A stretch of 64,000 nucleotides of DNA from Delphinus delphis (Eukaryota; Chordata; Mammalia; Artiodactyla; Delphinidae): assembly GCF_949987515.2 (NCBI RefSeq), contig NC_082688.1, forward strand, positions 75,706,731 to 75,770,730. Direction: 5' to 3'. The translations under genes were made by a program, and so were the position numbers. Positions 43,930 through 54,290 of the stretch are shown one piece after another (positions within the stretch are counted from its first letter, which is position 1; each line of letters begins with the position of its first letter). The notes under the pieces were generated by a model that saw nothing but the letters and a program-made list of their open reading frames with translations, did no database searches and was not told the origin of the DNA.

Positions 43930-44805
43930 ATCAACCACCACCCCTCCCCCCAAAAAAACACCCCAACTGACCTCCCTGGAGACTTGCTTCTCCCTGACTC
44001 CTCCTGTCTCCGTAAATGGCACCCCCAAGCATCCGACTGCTCAAGGCAAAAATCAAGAGCTATCCTTGATTCCTCTCTCCTACATGCCCCTCACCCAATT
44101 CATCAGCAATGGGATTGATTACTCTATCTTCAAAAGGTAAAGACTGAGACACGAACTACTTCTCACTGTTTCCACCACTGCCACCCTAGTTCAAGCTGTA
44201 ATTATCTCTTGCCTAGATGAATGCAATAGCCCCCCCATCTCCTTCCTCTATAGGCGCTCACACGCTGGCCTTCCTAATTTCCACTCAACACCCAGAGCAA
44301 TCAGGTCACCCTTACCCCACTCTTCACCCTCGTTGTTTCCAAGTCCACACAAGAAACTCTTGTTTCTAAAGCCAGGTTTACAAGGTTTATATTGTCATTT
44401 TTTTCTGTCCTCTTCCTCTATTCCCTCATCTCCAGCTACACTAACTTTATTGATATTTTTGAACATCACCAGATCATTCCCATCTTGAGACATTCGCAAT
44501 CTCTCTTCCTTCTGCCTGGAAAACTCTTTCCTGGATCTTTGCCTGATTTGCCCTTCACTAAGTTCCGGATTCTGATCACGGGTCCCTCTATCATCCTTTC
44601 CTCTCATCCTGATTTGTTGTTGTTCAAAGCTTCTGTCACTCCCTGGAACTGTATTATATGTTTATTTATTCATTTTTGATTGTTTAGTTTCCCAATGGAA
44701 ATATAAGCTCCATTCAGGTGGGGACTCTATCTTATCCATTGCATCGTCCTCAAAGTATACAGTGTGTTTGCAGTAAGTACTTATTAAATGACCTATTGAA
44801 CTGTG
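43930..44805 (+). mobile_element. LINE-2 (L2), sense
   Basis: Long, diverged L2 tail in order: GATTGATTACTCTATCTTCA, ACTTCTCACTGTTTCCACCA, ATCTCTTGCCTAGATGAATG, CCTTCTGCCTGGAAAACTCT, GGAAATATAAGCTCCATTCA, GTGGGGACTCTATCTTATCC, AGTAAGTACTTATTAAATGA. Internal pieces are missing. The frames on both strands here are remnants or shadows. Confidence 0.75.
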
Positions 44806-44824
44806 TGTGTGTGTGTGTGTGTGT
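44802..44824. repeat. (GT)n microsatellite
   Basis: About 11 GT units directly at the 3' end of the L2. Confidence 0.95.
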
Positions 44825-44886
44825 ATGGGAACTACAGAAGAAACTACACCATGAAGGGAAGGTTCTGGCAAGCACTGGGGGACGAA

Positions 44887-44934
44887 ATGCTTTGGGCAGA
44901 CATGCTTTGGGCAGCCATGAAATGCTTTGGGCAG
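44887..44934 (+). repeat. Three copies of a 13-mer
   Basis: ATGCTTTGGGCAG occurs exactly at 44887-44899, 44902-44914 and 44922-44934, with spacers of 2 and 7 nt. The flanking (GT)n suggests local replication slippage. Confidence 0.95.
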
Positions 44935-45039
44935 ATGTGGCCACAAGGCCATCATTATTATCATTCGTGTGGCAATTGTACTGTCACTATGTGCTACTGG
45001 AACCAAAGCCCCATGACCAGAACAAAAGAACACAGATAA

Positions 45040-45240
45040 CTGTGGGTCAAACACTGTCCTGCACTCTTTCATACATATTGTCTCATTTAGTTCTCACCCA
45101 ACAAGACTGACATTTTTCTCATATAGGCCAGATGAGGAAAGAGAGACCTGAAAAGGTACAATCACTTGACCAAATTCATTCAAGAAAGTGGTAGAGCCAG
45201 GATTTGAACCCAAGGTTTATGACTTCAAATCTATTGTTTT
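45040..45240 (-). mobile_element. MIR SINE, antisense
   Basis: ATTGTCTCATTTAGTTCTCA, GGCCAGATGAGGAAAGAGAG, AAAGTGGTAGAGCCAGGATT and TGAACCCAAGGTTTATGACT are in reversed MIR order. Confidence 0.82.
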
Positions 45241-45251
45241 CCCCCTATTGC

Positions 45252-45378
45252 TTCTTTTTCCTTTTATTGAACTATAGTTGAGTTATTAGTTTTAGGAGTA
45301 CAATATAGTGATTCAATACTTTGATACATCATACACCATACAAAGTTATTATGATATTACTGACTGTATTCTCCTCTT
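45252..45378 (-). mobile_element. L1 3' end, antisense
   Basis: CTTTTATTGAACTATAGTTG and GGAGTACAATATAGTGATTC reverse the L1 3' UTR. Short and diverged. Confidence 0.7.
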
Positions 45379-47570
45379 GCTTCTACACTGCTAGCAAAGT
45401 TAGGAAAGCTCATTAGGATGCAAGAGAAGAAGAGAAATAAAGAATGAAGAGGAGCCCCAGCTTCAGAGGCTTCAATTAAGCCCCATTTCTATATAAGTCC
45501 ACTCCTGTTGCTCCAGCATGTATTAAGTAGTCTTTCCTTTGAATGAATTTTTGATAACTTTCATTTAGCAAATAGTACATGCTTTCTCCCACTTTTACTG
45601 ATGATATACACTGTCTAGTTATTAGACTGAATCTTATGAAATTGCTAATATTCTACTATTCTTGACTTACAAAAATAGCAATTCAACAATTAAAACTCAA
45701 ATCTGTCTGTCAGAGAGTCTGTGTGCTTAACCATTTTGATATACTTCATCACCTCTGACCAAGAGGCATCAAATGCTTTGCTCTCTGTAGGAATAAGATG
45801 TTCATGCCATGGAAATAAATATCACACACTAACTGCTACCTGGCATCCGTTCTTTCCACCGTACCTAAAAACAGAGAACTGACTTTGCTCTGCTGAAGAA
45901 GCCAAGAAGTTCAGGACCACCGGTAAAGAGAGTCACTTTCCAAGGGGCAAGAATCCTTTCCTGCCTACTTCCCACTAAGTACATTTGAGCAGGTCAGGAC
46001 CATAGCAGGTAAACTTCACACTACACAGAAGAGCCATCAATGAATCAAAAATCAAGGAAAAATAATACAAATCCTAATGATTCCTCTAAGCTCTGTTCTT
46101 CTTTCTCAAAGTACTTATAGTAAGGAACTCACGCCGTTACATATGGAATTTGGTTAAGCAAGATAAACAAGTGGAAGAATTTCTGTGTACTGCGTTACTG
46201 GTGGTGTCTACTGCTTTCTCTGCAGAGCTAAGAGAGAGGCTAATTTTTCCTCTCTGGGATGATTCACTTGTGGTTTCGGTCTTTTTACCTGAGAACAAGC
46301 AAATGGACTAGGTGACCTCGAAGGTTACCCCCATAAGCCCTCAAGATCTGTGCTCAGATGATAACACAAAGATAGCTGAGAGCTTCACTTGGGCTCCTCT
46401 TCTCTGGGAACTATAATTAGTGCCATTCTCTCAAGGCTGGGCAGAAGCCAGGTGTAGAAACATTCTTATTTTTAGAACACTGGAGTTGGTTGCCCATGAA
46501 AAGAATACAGACAAAAAGGGAGGAGCAGACAACGTGAAGGGCAACTTTGAACACACAGAAACACAACTCAAATGTTGATGATGAGTAACAACATCGCTGG
46601 CCATAACACAGCGACTATGTAACTTCACATTTGGCAGACTAGCTGTCTTTCCCACTTTACAGGATGCCTACGGAGGTAGAGCATTTCTGACGACAAAAAT
46701 TGAGGAATATGATTTTCTTTATGTAGTAGGAAATCCCGTTATGTATTTGCATTATTTTGTGGGGAATGGACCATCATATTAAAATATTATGTGTTTCAAT
46801 GCCTTCCATGAGTCAGCTGAGCTGTCTTCCATTTCAAAAACGTGTCCCTGTTCCCCATCTTCTTTCACCTGCCTCTTGATTTCCACAAGGTTCCAGCTGT
46901 CATCAAATCCATACACTCATTTTCACTGCTTTCTCCAGCTAAACCCACACCTTGATTATGGGAAATTCCCACCCTGGGTATTCAGATTGATTTATATTGC
47001 TTTACTGCTTCTTTCAAGTTACTTGCAAAGGTGATAATAATGCAGTTGGCTGTGAACCTCAGTAACTCACCATCAGTTTGATAAATTTTGATTGAAAACG
47101 CCTTTCCAGTCTTTTGCCCTAACCTATTACTGACAACACTGTCAGCTTCATACACTGTCTCAAATCCTTATATTTTCTAAAATTTGAGTACTCATTCCAA
47201 GAGGGGCTATATATAAGTGAAAAAAATAAGATAGCATTTCAATCATAGAAACAGCGGTTACGTAAATTATGACATAAGGCTCAAAGTAATGTATGCACCA
47301 TCGTTAATTTATTTAACAATTATTTCTTGAATCTCTGTGCCATACCCTGTGCAAATCACTACAGCAGAGGCAAAAGAAACTGTCTCTTGGTGGAAATAGT
47401 CTATAGTACACAGGGAAAAGAAGCAAACAACAACAACAAAAAAAAAACACGTAAGTTATACAACATGGTAAATGTTAAAATAGAGGTGAGAATAGCATGC
47501 CTTGGAAAAATAGAGAAGGGAGCAATCAATGCAGCCAGAAAACTAGTCATTATAGAAGCTCTTGTAGCAA
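45379..47570. other. Repeat-poor intron, 2.2 kb
   Basis: No confident repeat or gene. The longest frames (46431-46655 minus, 46789-47034 plus, 47327-47605 plus) have no recognisable motif. An A-run lies at 47436-47448. Confidence 0.4.
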
Positions 47571-47582
47571 CTAGGATAGAGT

Positions 47583-47767
47583 TTTGTTTTTTTTTAATTT
47601 TTTAAATTGAAGTATAGTTGATTTACAACGTTGTGTTAGTTTCTGCTGTACAGCAAAGTGAATCAGTTATATGTATACAAATGCCCACTCTTTTTTAGAT
47701 TTCCTTCCCATTTAGGTCACCACAGATCACTGAGTAGGGTTCCCTGTGCTATATAGTACGTTCTCCT
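47583..47767 (-). mobile_element. L1 3' end, antisense, with TSD
   Basis: Poly(T), AAATTGAAGTATAGTTGATT, TTACAACGTTGTGTTAGTTT, CAGCAAAGTGAATCAGTTAT, then GGGTTCCCTGTGCTATATAG. TSD TAGGATAGAGT at 47572-47582 and 47768-47778. Confidence 0.9.
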
Positions 47768-47778
47768 TAGGATAGAGT

Positions 47779-48128
47779 CTGATGATATAATGTAAAGTGA
47801 AAAAGAATAAACTTGGATTAATACTGTGGACACGTTATATGTACATATGCATGAGCATTAGAAGGCAAGGAGGGAAGATGACGCTAATGGGCTAAAGTGG
47901 TAGATTTCCAGTTGGTGTTTGCTTTGCTTTCTCTGTAATAAATGAACATTTGGTGAGGGAGTGTTAACTAAGTAAATGGAGCCTTGGCTGAAGCATCGCT
48001 TTCTAAAATGGATCCTGTCTAAATAAGAGGCAGTGCAAAAGCAAACTGACAGACTTCCTGTAACGGGCATGTGAAGCTGATGGGTGGATCCATATTAACG
48101 TCACTGAAAAGGCCACATGTGGAACCAA
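47779..48128. other. Unassigned intron
   Basis: No gene or repeat recognised. Confidence 0.4.
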
Positions 48129-48140
48129 CGGAACTGTTTT

Positions 48141-48362
48141 TTTTGTTTCTTTGTGTTTTTTTTTTTTTTGCGGTACGCGGGCCTCTCACTGTTGTGGCCT
48201 CTCCCGCTGCGGAGCACAGGCTCCGGACGCGCAGGCTCAGCGGCCATGGCTCACGGGCCCAGCCGCTCCGCGGCATGTGGGATCTTCCCGGACCGGGGCG
48301 CGAACCCGTGTCCCCTGCATCGGCAGGCGGACTCTCAACCACTGCGCCACCAGGGAAGCCCT
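48141..48362 (-). mobile_element. CHR SINE (CHR-2 type), antisense
   Basis: Long T-rich tail, then GCGGTACGCGGGCCTCTCAC, ending CGCCACCAGGGAAGCCCT. TSD CGGAACTGTTTT at 48129-48140 and 48363-48374. The two 149-aa frames over it are SINE translations. Confidence 0.96.
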
Positions 48363-48374
48363 CGGAACTGTTTT

Positions 48375-48980
48375 CTCCGTGTATTAGTTGGAGTATGTTG
48401 TCATTAGACAGGAAGTCAGCCGTAGAATCAATAATTCTCTGGATAAGAGGCATTAACCACTCGACCATTGTTAATGAAGAGGATTTACTGACTAATATGA
48501 AAAATTACAGACGATGCTAACATTTGTCCAGTTTTCTGGAGGTAAGGTTAACGTTTGAATTACAACTTAATTTACATTAATATAATCTATAGTGTATAAT
48601 ACCATACACTATGTTTGGTGATTTATTCCTCTTTTCCTTGGCCATTTCAAATGTATCCTAGGTCAGGAAATAGATTTTCTTTGCTTTTTTGGTAACTAGC
48701 ATTTTGAGGCTGGATTGCGGATCATTTGAGTATTATTATCCTTGGTTCCTCATGAATAATATGTCAATATTAACTCTGAATTCTCCCTCTTCAAATACTG
48801 TCTATCATTAAAAGTCCATATCAAGCTGCACTCCCATGAAATCTTTTCTGTCAATAACAAATCCTAAATGGGAGCTCTTTTTACTTTTCTTAATCTATGT
48901 TTAAAGAGATAGGAATTAATAATTGATCATTTCTTTATATCTAAATATTTATATGTACTCGTCTTCACCACTATACTTAA
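48375..48980. other. Unassigned intron
   Basis: No gene or repeat recognised. Confidence 0.4.
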
Positions 48981-48984
48981 TTAG

Positions 48985-49088
48985 AAATTCCTTAAAGGGA
49001 GGTAATTTTATATTTTAGCACTCACCCTTAGTACCTAGCTTAGGGCTAAAAGCATATAAAGAGCTCAACAAATGCTTATTTTATTTTA
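48985..49088 (+). mobile_element. L2 3' end, sense
   Basis: AATTCCTTAAAGGGAGGTAA, GTACCTAGCTTAGGGCTAAA and GCTCAACAAATGCTTATTTT. Confidence 0.65.
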
Positions 49089-50170
49089 AAAAAGATTGAT
49101 TTATACTTTCACAGCACACACATACATATCTGTTACTTTCCGCTCTAATGGACACAGCTTTCAAAGAACCTCTTGTATAGGGATATGTCCAATTGAACTT
49201 ATAATCTCCCAAAGAGGAATTTAATATTCACACACATTCAGCAAGATTCCTTGCAAAACCATCAGTTATTTCTGACACATAATGGTTCTTGCTGGTTTTA
49301 TACCAAATTTAATCAAAGCCCAGGACAACTGGCTGCAACATCTGTAACTGGGTGAACCACATAGGCTGCTCAAGGTCAGGCCTAATTATCCACATTTGCA
49401 CTCATCTGGCAGATGTAGAAGACTTAAGAGTTTGCATGTGCTCATTAATTGGGGGGCAAGCTCTTCTCTGCAGAATTCAGCAAAACTCCAGCTGAAATAT
49501 AATGGCATTCATTTTGAGGTAAGATTCCTAGGTCATTAAGCACTTTGAGATACGATACTCTCTCTAGTAAGAGAGAATTTGGCTCTTTTCCTAAAAGCTG
49601 TGTGACCTTGGGCAATTCCCTTCCCCTTGCAGAGCCTCAGACCACTGCCTATAACACAAAGTTGTTTGCTAATGGATCACTAAGTTCTGTCTTTGATCAG
49701 ACTATGATTCACTATTATTTAATTGAATACCTAGATCTAATTTTTATTGTGCACTTACTATGTGTGAGGCAATATATTTTTATGGGTTTGCACTGTGCAC
49801 CAGGCTGAAATTGGGTTTAACCACCATGAAGATATATTTGCTAAAATATATCTGTTTGCCTTGTCTGAAAGCTACCAATAAGCCAGTAGTTTGTTCTCTC
49901 TTTAAGATCTAATGGTTCTAAAACAAGTTGGATGCTACTTTAATGCAGTCATTTTCCAGCCACTAAGCAAGTCATTCATCCCTAAATTGTGTTCACTGGA
50001 GCAGCTGATACTCCTTTCTAAGTGTGGGTTTTCAAGGTATTTATTCTAAATGGATTTTAGGAAATGAGTTCACATAAGCTTTTTTTCTGAAGTGGACATC
50101 AGTCTCTGATTTAGTCGCTATTTTAAAAATTATAATGTGTTAGTTTTCTATAATACACTTTACTTGATAC
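49089..50170. other. Intron with a weak MIR core
   Basis: AGCTGTGTGACCTTGGGCAA at 49597-49616 is a strong MIR core phrase, but the flanks are degraded. The rest is unassigned. The 87-aa frame (49545-49808) overlaps it and is not supported. Confidence 0.45.
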
Positions 50171-50174
50171 TCAC

Positions 50175-50715
50175 TGTGGTAGCTTGTCTCCAAGATGACA
50201 GCCATCAATACCTTTTCTCCCTGTACACACTTCCCTTGAAAGGGAAGTTCTATTACTCTTCCTGCTTGAATCTGGGCTGGCCCAGATTCAACTACTTTGA
50301 TCAACAGAATGTAGAGAAAGTGGTACCGTGTGACTTCTGAGGCTAGGTCGTACAAAACTTTTCAACTTCCACCTGAGTCTTTTGGAATGCCCACTTTGGG
50401 GAGGCCACCTGCCATATAAGAAGCCCAGCTGCTCTTAGACCATTATGCTGTGGGGAAGTCCAAGCTAGCCATGTGAAGAAGCTTCACGTAGAGATGCCTG
50501 ACCAGGCCTCAGCTGTTCCAGCCCAGGCACCAGTGAGGGAATCTTCAGGTGACTCCAGTCCCAACCAGCATTTGACTGCAGGTGTACAAGGACCCAAGCA
50601 GGTACTGCCCAGCTGAGGCCTTAACTACCAGTGCATGGGACAAGAATAAATTATTACTTTAAGCCACTACATTTTGGAGTGGTTTGTTATATCACACTAG
50701 ATAAATAGAAAAAAC
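50175..50715 (+). mobile_element. Solo MaLR LTR (MLT1-like)
   Basis: About 540 bp beginning TGTGGTAGCTTGTCTCC. It ends with the typical LTR 3' part AATAAATTATTACTTTAAGC, CACTACATTTTGGAGTGGTT, TGTTATATCACACTAGATAA, TAGAAAA. The TTTAAGCCACTA motif and the polyadenylation-like AATAAA are marks of MLT1 LTRs of ERVL-MaLR. No internal retroviral sequence flanks it, so it is solo. Confidence 0.75.
50229..50289. repeat. Two successive short hairpins in the LTR
   Basis: ACTTCCCTT, a 2-nt spacer and its reverse complement (50229-50248). Then GAATCTGGGC, a 2-nt spacer and its reverse complement (50268-50289). Confidence 0.9.
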
Positions 50716-51475
50716 ACTAAGCTCAGAAGACCATAGCGTATAGAAATTTATTCCTCATGTGCCTTAAGTGCCTCCGATTCTACTAGAGTGTACAGATTAG
50801 GGTCAACCTAGAATTCTGTCTTATTTTTTTATGCTGGTTAAAATGTTGGTAGAATAGAGAATTCAAGCACACTTAGGAATGCAGAATCAAGAGTCAAAAG
50901 GTCTCTTTTGAGACCAAACTCAAATATACCTAGAGGAAGAAAGACATTGGGCCTTAGACCTCAGGTTCTAGATAGTGCACCTGGCTGGAAATTAAACAAA
51001 CAAAACAAAACAAAAAGCACCAAGACAGAGAAACTAAAATGGATTAGGAAGGCCATAACCAGAAAGCATAAACCACGTAAACTATCATGGAGAAATGCCT
51101 GGATGAGACACTGATGGGAGAGAGAAAACAATTACGCTTTGTGTGCAAGTGCAACTGGCCAGGTGACAGACGATCTGAATTCACAAACCCATTCAGCTTA
51201 ATCACAGCGTCTAATTGTGAGAGTGTATGCATGTATGTATGTCGGGGTGTGGGAGGCCTGACATGAAGGATACTCATTGGGCTTTCTGCCCTGGAGGCAA
51301 CAGATGTATGGGTGGGTGAATTGTTTCCTCTGGGGTCTCCCTGGTGGAGACTGCCACTCAGGCTTCTGGGATGCCCTGCCAGAAGTCTTCGTCTGAATTG
51401 TTAGCGAAGTCATTGTACATGATAAGGGATATCCCTAAGTCCAATGAAACAGAGGCTGTCCTAAGGCTTGTTACA
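50716..51475. other. Unassigned intron
   Basis: No gene or repeat recognised. Short (ATGT)n-like run near 51228-51242. Confidence 0.4.
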
Positions 51476-51479
51476 GCTT

Positions 51480-51494
51480 GAGAGAGAGAGAGAC

Positions 51495-51531
<37 letters not shown>

Positions 51532-51532
51532 C

Positions 51533-51591
<59 letters not shown>
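51480..51591. repeat. (GA)n polypurine tract, 112 bp
   Basis: The left half is GA broken by C and GG (ACGG, ACAG). The right half is an uninterrupted run of about 27 AG units (51537-51590). The minus strand, which is the LINGO2 sense strand, is pure CT over that run. Confidence 0.97.
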
Positions 51592-51594
<3 letters not shown>

Positions 51595-52340
51595 ATTTCT
51601 AGGACTGGAGAACTCTCAAACACAGGTTATTTAACATAGATATAATGGAAATTGTACAGGAATAGAGGGCAGAATGGATTTTAAATGACAAAATTCTCCT
51701 CTCACCCAATATGAGATCCTCTATCAAATCATTGTGATATCAAATAATTGTTGTTATGGTACTTGATTAGCTTTTGAGGGGATTGGATTGTTTTCTAAAA
51801 CCTCTTTCTTAGATATGTAACAATGATGTGATATTGATTTTAGATACTTAACAGGATAAGCTCAATGAAAAGACCAGAGAGCGAAAGAGAGCCTGAACAC
51901 CACCAAGAATTGCTCTGGGGGGGGTTGTATTAAAGCTTGAGGAGTAGGACAGAATGGCATTATTCCAAAAGCAATGTGTGAGTCATTTTCTTTCTAACTT
52001 GTGACAGGTTTTTAACTGAAACAGCGTTATAAAGGATGGTTAGCGCTATCGGGCAGCCTTCAGTAAACAGTCTCAACATATCATGTAGGCAAACAGTGGT
52101 ATTAATAGGCCTGAAAGAAGGAGAAAAAAAAAAAGAGAGAGAAGGAAGACTGGGTGTTAGCTTCCTTTTGGCTCCTTCATTATAAATTTTAAAAGTCTGA
52201 GTCAATGGGGTTTGATTAAATGCTTTAATAAAGATATCGTGGAAAATCCTTTCTTGATACATGGGACTTTTAGATGGTTCTGTGCTTATCATATGGTCAA
52301 CTGGATTTGCTAGAATACAACCTCTGTGTTCTTGGCACAC
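51592..52340. other. Unassigned intron
   Basis: A 126-aa minus-strand frame (51960-52340) has no recognisable domain. It includes an A/G-rich run at 52120-52145. No repeat recognised. Confidence 0.4.
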
Positions 52341-52342
52341 TG

Positions 52343-52412
52343 TTCAATCAGACAAGCATCTATTGAGCACCACTTGAAAGCCTAGCGCTGTGCTAAGTGC
52401 CATAAAGCAATA
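52343..52412 (-). mobile_element. L2 3' end, antisense
   Basis: ATCAGACAAGCATCTATTGA, GCACCACTTGAAAGCCTAGC and GCTGTGCTAAGTGCCATAAA. Confidence 0.65.
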
Positions 52413-52903
52413 GTTTGGACATCAGTGGATGTAATAGACTTACAGAATCTTAAAAAGTGGGGAAACTATCATAAAGTTGACAAGTCTTTTTATTTTCCAA
52501 GAAAGCAGATATAAAAGAAAACAACTGCTACCTGTTCTCATAATTATTCTTCACTGCAGCCTGTCAGGAACTTTACTCAGACTCTCAATTGGAAGTCACT
52601 GCACTGTGCAGTACCTAAAATTCATATAAAACATATTCCCACCTGCCTAGTCATTTTCTCCTGACATGTCAGCTTAATTCTTAGTTGAACAGTGACTAAA
52701 ACTGATGTTCCCTGCAAGACAATTCCAAATTACTTTCATAAAATATTTTAGATTGACTGATCGTTACACACAAATCAATCTGTTTAATTCTAGACCATAA
52801 TCACCGTCAATGTATTTTTACACAATTTTAAAGGACGTTTCTTAACCTACTATGAAAGGTTTTCAAAATTTCTTTTAAAAAACATAGAATCCTTTCTTCA
52901 ATT
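52413..52903. other. Unassigned intron
   Basis: AT-rich, with no repeat or gene recognised. Confidence 0.4.
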
Positions 52904-52920
52904 AAAATCTTATTCAGGAA

Positions 52921-53200
52921 GGGCTTCCCTGGTGGCGCAGTGGTTAAGAATATGCCTGCCAATACAGGGGACACAGGTTCGAGCCCTGGTCTGGGAAGAT
53001 CCCACATGCCGTGGAACAACTAAGCCCGTGTGCCACAACTACTGAGCCCACGCTCTGCAACAAGAGAAGCCACCGCAATGAGAAGCCCACGCACCACCAC
53101 GGGGAGTAGCTCCCGCTCGCCGCAACTAGGGACAGCCCGTGTGCAGCAATGAAGACCCAATGCAGCCAAAAATAAATAAATAAATTTATATTAAAAAAAA
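52921..53200 (+). mobile_element. Long CHR SINE (CHR-1 type)
   Basis: About 280 bp: the CHR head, then ACAACTACTGAGCCCACGC, then an extra 3' part (GCTCCCGCTCGCCGCAACTA, CAATGAAGACCCAATGCAGC) ending in (AAAT)n. TSD with one difference: ATCTTATTCAGGAA at 52907-52920 and ATCATATTCAGGAA at 53201-53214. The extra 3' part is missing from the short CHR-2 copies. Confidence 0.92.
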
Positions 53201-53236
53201 ATCATATTCAGGAAGACCTGTCTCCAAAATAGATCA

Positions 53237-53528
53237 GGGCTTCCCTGGTGGCGCAGTGGTTGAGAATCTGCCTGCCAATGCAGGGTACACGGGTTCGAGC
53301 CCTGGTCTGGGAAGACCCCACATGCCGCGGAGCAGCTGGGCCCGTGAGCCACAACTACTGAGCCTGCGCGTCTGGAGCCTGTGCTCCGCAATAAGAGAGG
53401 CCGCGATAGTGAGAGGCCCATGGACCGCGATGAAGAGTGGCCCCCACTCGCGGCAACTAGAGAAAGCCCTCGCACAGAAATGAAGACCCAACACAGCAAA
53501 AAATAAATAAATAAATTTCAAATGATAT
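53237..53528 (+). mobile_element. Long CHR SINE, intermediate type
   Basis: The first two thirds match the short CHR-2 wording (GAGCAGCTGGGCCCGTGAGC, GGAGCCTGTGCTCCGCAATA). The last third keeps the CHR-1 tail (ACTCGCGGCAACTAGAGAAA, GAAATGAAGACCCAACACAG) and (AAAT)n. Perfect 11-bp TSD AAAATAGATCA at 53226-53236 and 53529-53539. It lies 22 bp right of the previous SINE's TSD. Confidence 0.93.
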
Positions 53529-53689
53529 AAAATAGATCAAAGTGAGCTGTTCTGATTAAGCAGTCTGCTGGGCTCCCCTTCCCAGCTTCTCCATGCCACA
53601 GTGGCCCCCCAAAGCACCTCCGCACAACTCTCAGGGCTGCATAGAGCAGCCTTGAATGGCTCCTGATTTAACAAAGCTAGAGGCTCGTA

Positions 53690-53726
53690 GAACTTCTAGG
53701 TCAGAAGATACCTCAGAGATGATCAT
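53690..53726 (-). mobile_element. Possible MIR3 fragment, right-hand part cut by an L1
   Basis: TCTAGGTCAGAAGATACCTC and AGAGATGATCATA resemble the reversed MIR3 phrase that precedes the GATGAGGAAACTGAGG-type block, which is seen after the L1 at about 54205. Confidence 0.4.
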
Positions 53727-53739
53727 AAATGACAGAATA

Positions 53740-54139
53740 CTGAGTGAAGTAAGTCAAACAGAGAAAGACAAATATCATATGATATTGCTTATATGTGGAA
53801 TCTAAAAAAAGTGTACAAATAAACTTGTCTACAAAACGGAAATAGAATTACAGATGTAGAAAACAAACTTACAGTTACCAAGAGGGTAAGCAGGGGGTAG
53901 GGTGGGATACATTGGGAGATTGGGACTGACATATACACACTACTATATATAAAATAGGTAACTAGTAAGGACCTACTGTATAGCACAGGGAACTCTACTC
54001 AGTACTCTGTAATGACCTATATGGGAAAAGAATATAAAAAAGAGTGGATATATGTATATGTATAACTGATTCACTTTGCTGTACACCTGAAACTAACACA
54101 ACGCTGTAAATCAACTATACTCCGATAACAATTTTTTTA
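53740..54139 (+). mobile_element. L1 3' end, 5'-truncated, with TSD
   Basis: CTGAGTGAAGTAAGTCAAAC (end of ORF2) to TATACTCCGATAACAATTTT. TSD of 13 bp with one mismatch: AAATGACAGAATA at 53727-53739 and AAATGGCAGAATA at 54140-54152. Confidence 0.9.
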
Positions 54140-54154
54140 AAATGGCAGAATAGC

Positions 54155-54290
54155 AGAGCAGGAAGAGTCTTGGAGCTCAACTGGTTTACCCACCTCAATC
54201 CACAGATAAGAAAACCAAGGCCCAGAAAGGTAGCAAAATATCCCCCCAGTGTCACATACTTTGCTACTTAGTGGCAGACACATGGCTAAA
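54155..54290 (-). mobile_element. MIR/MIR3 fragment, antisense
   Basis: CACAGATAAGAAAACCAAGG, CCCAGAAAGGTAGCAAAATA and GCTACTTAGTGGCAGACACA match reversed MIR. Likely the continuation of 53690-53726 across the L1. Confidence 0.55.

Noticed and set aside
44662..45110. 136-aa and 130-aa opposing frames
   Set aside because: They run through L2, (GT)n and MIR sequence (HTHTHT and CVCVCV runs) and have no protein family resemblance.
51960..52340. 126-aa minus-strand frame in the sense direction of LINGO2
   Set aside because: No motif, low-complexity middle (poly-S/F from an AG-rich run) and no splice evidence. Considered a chance frame.
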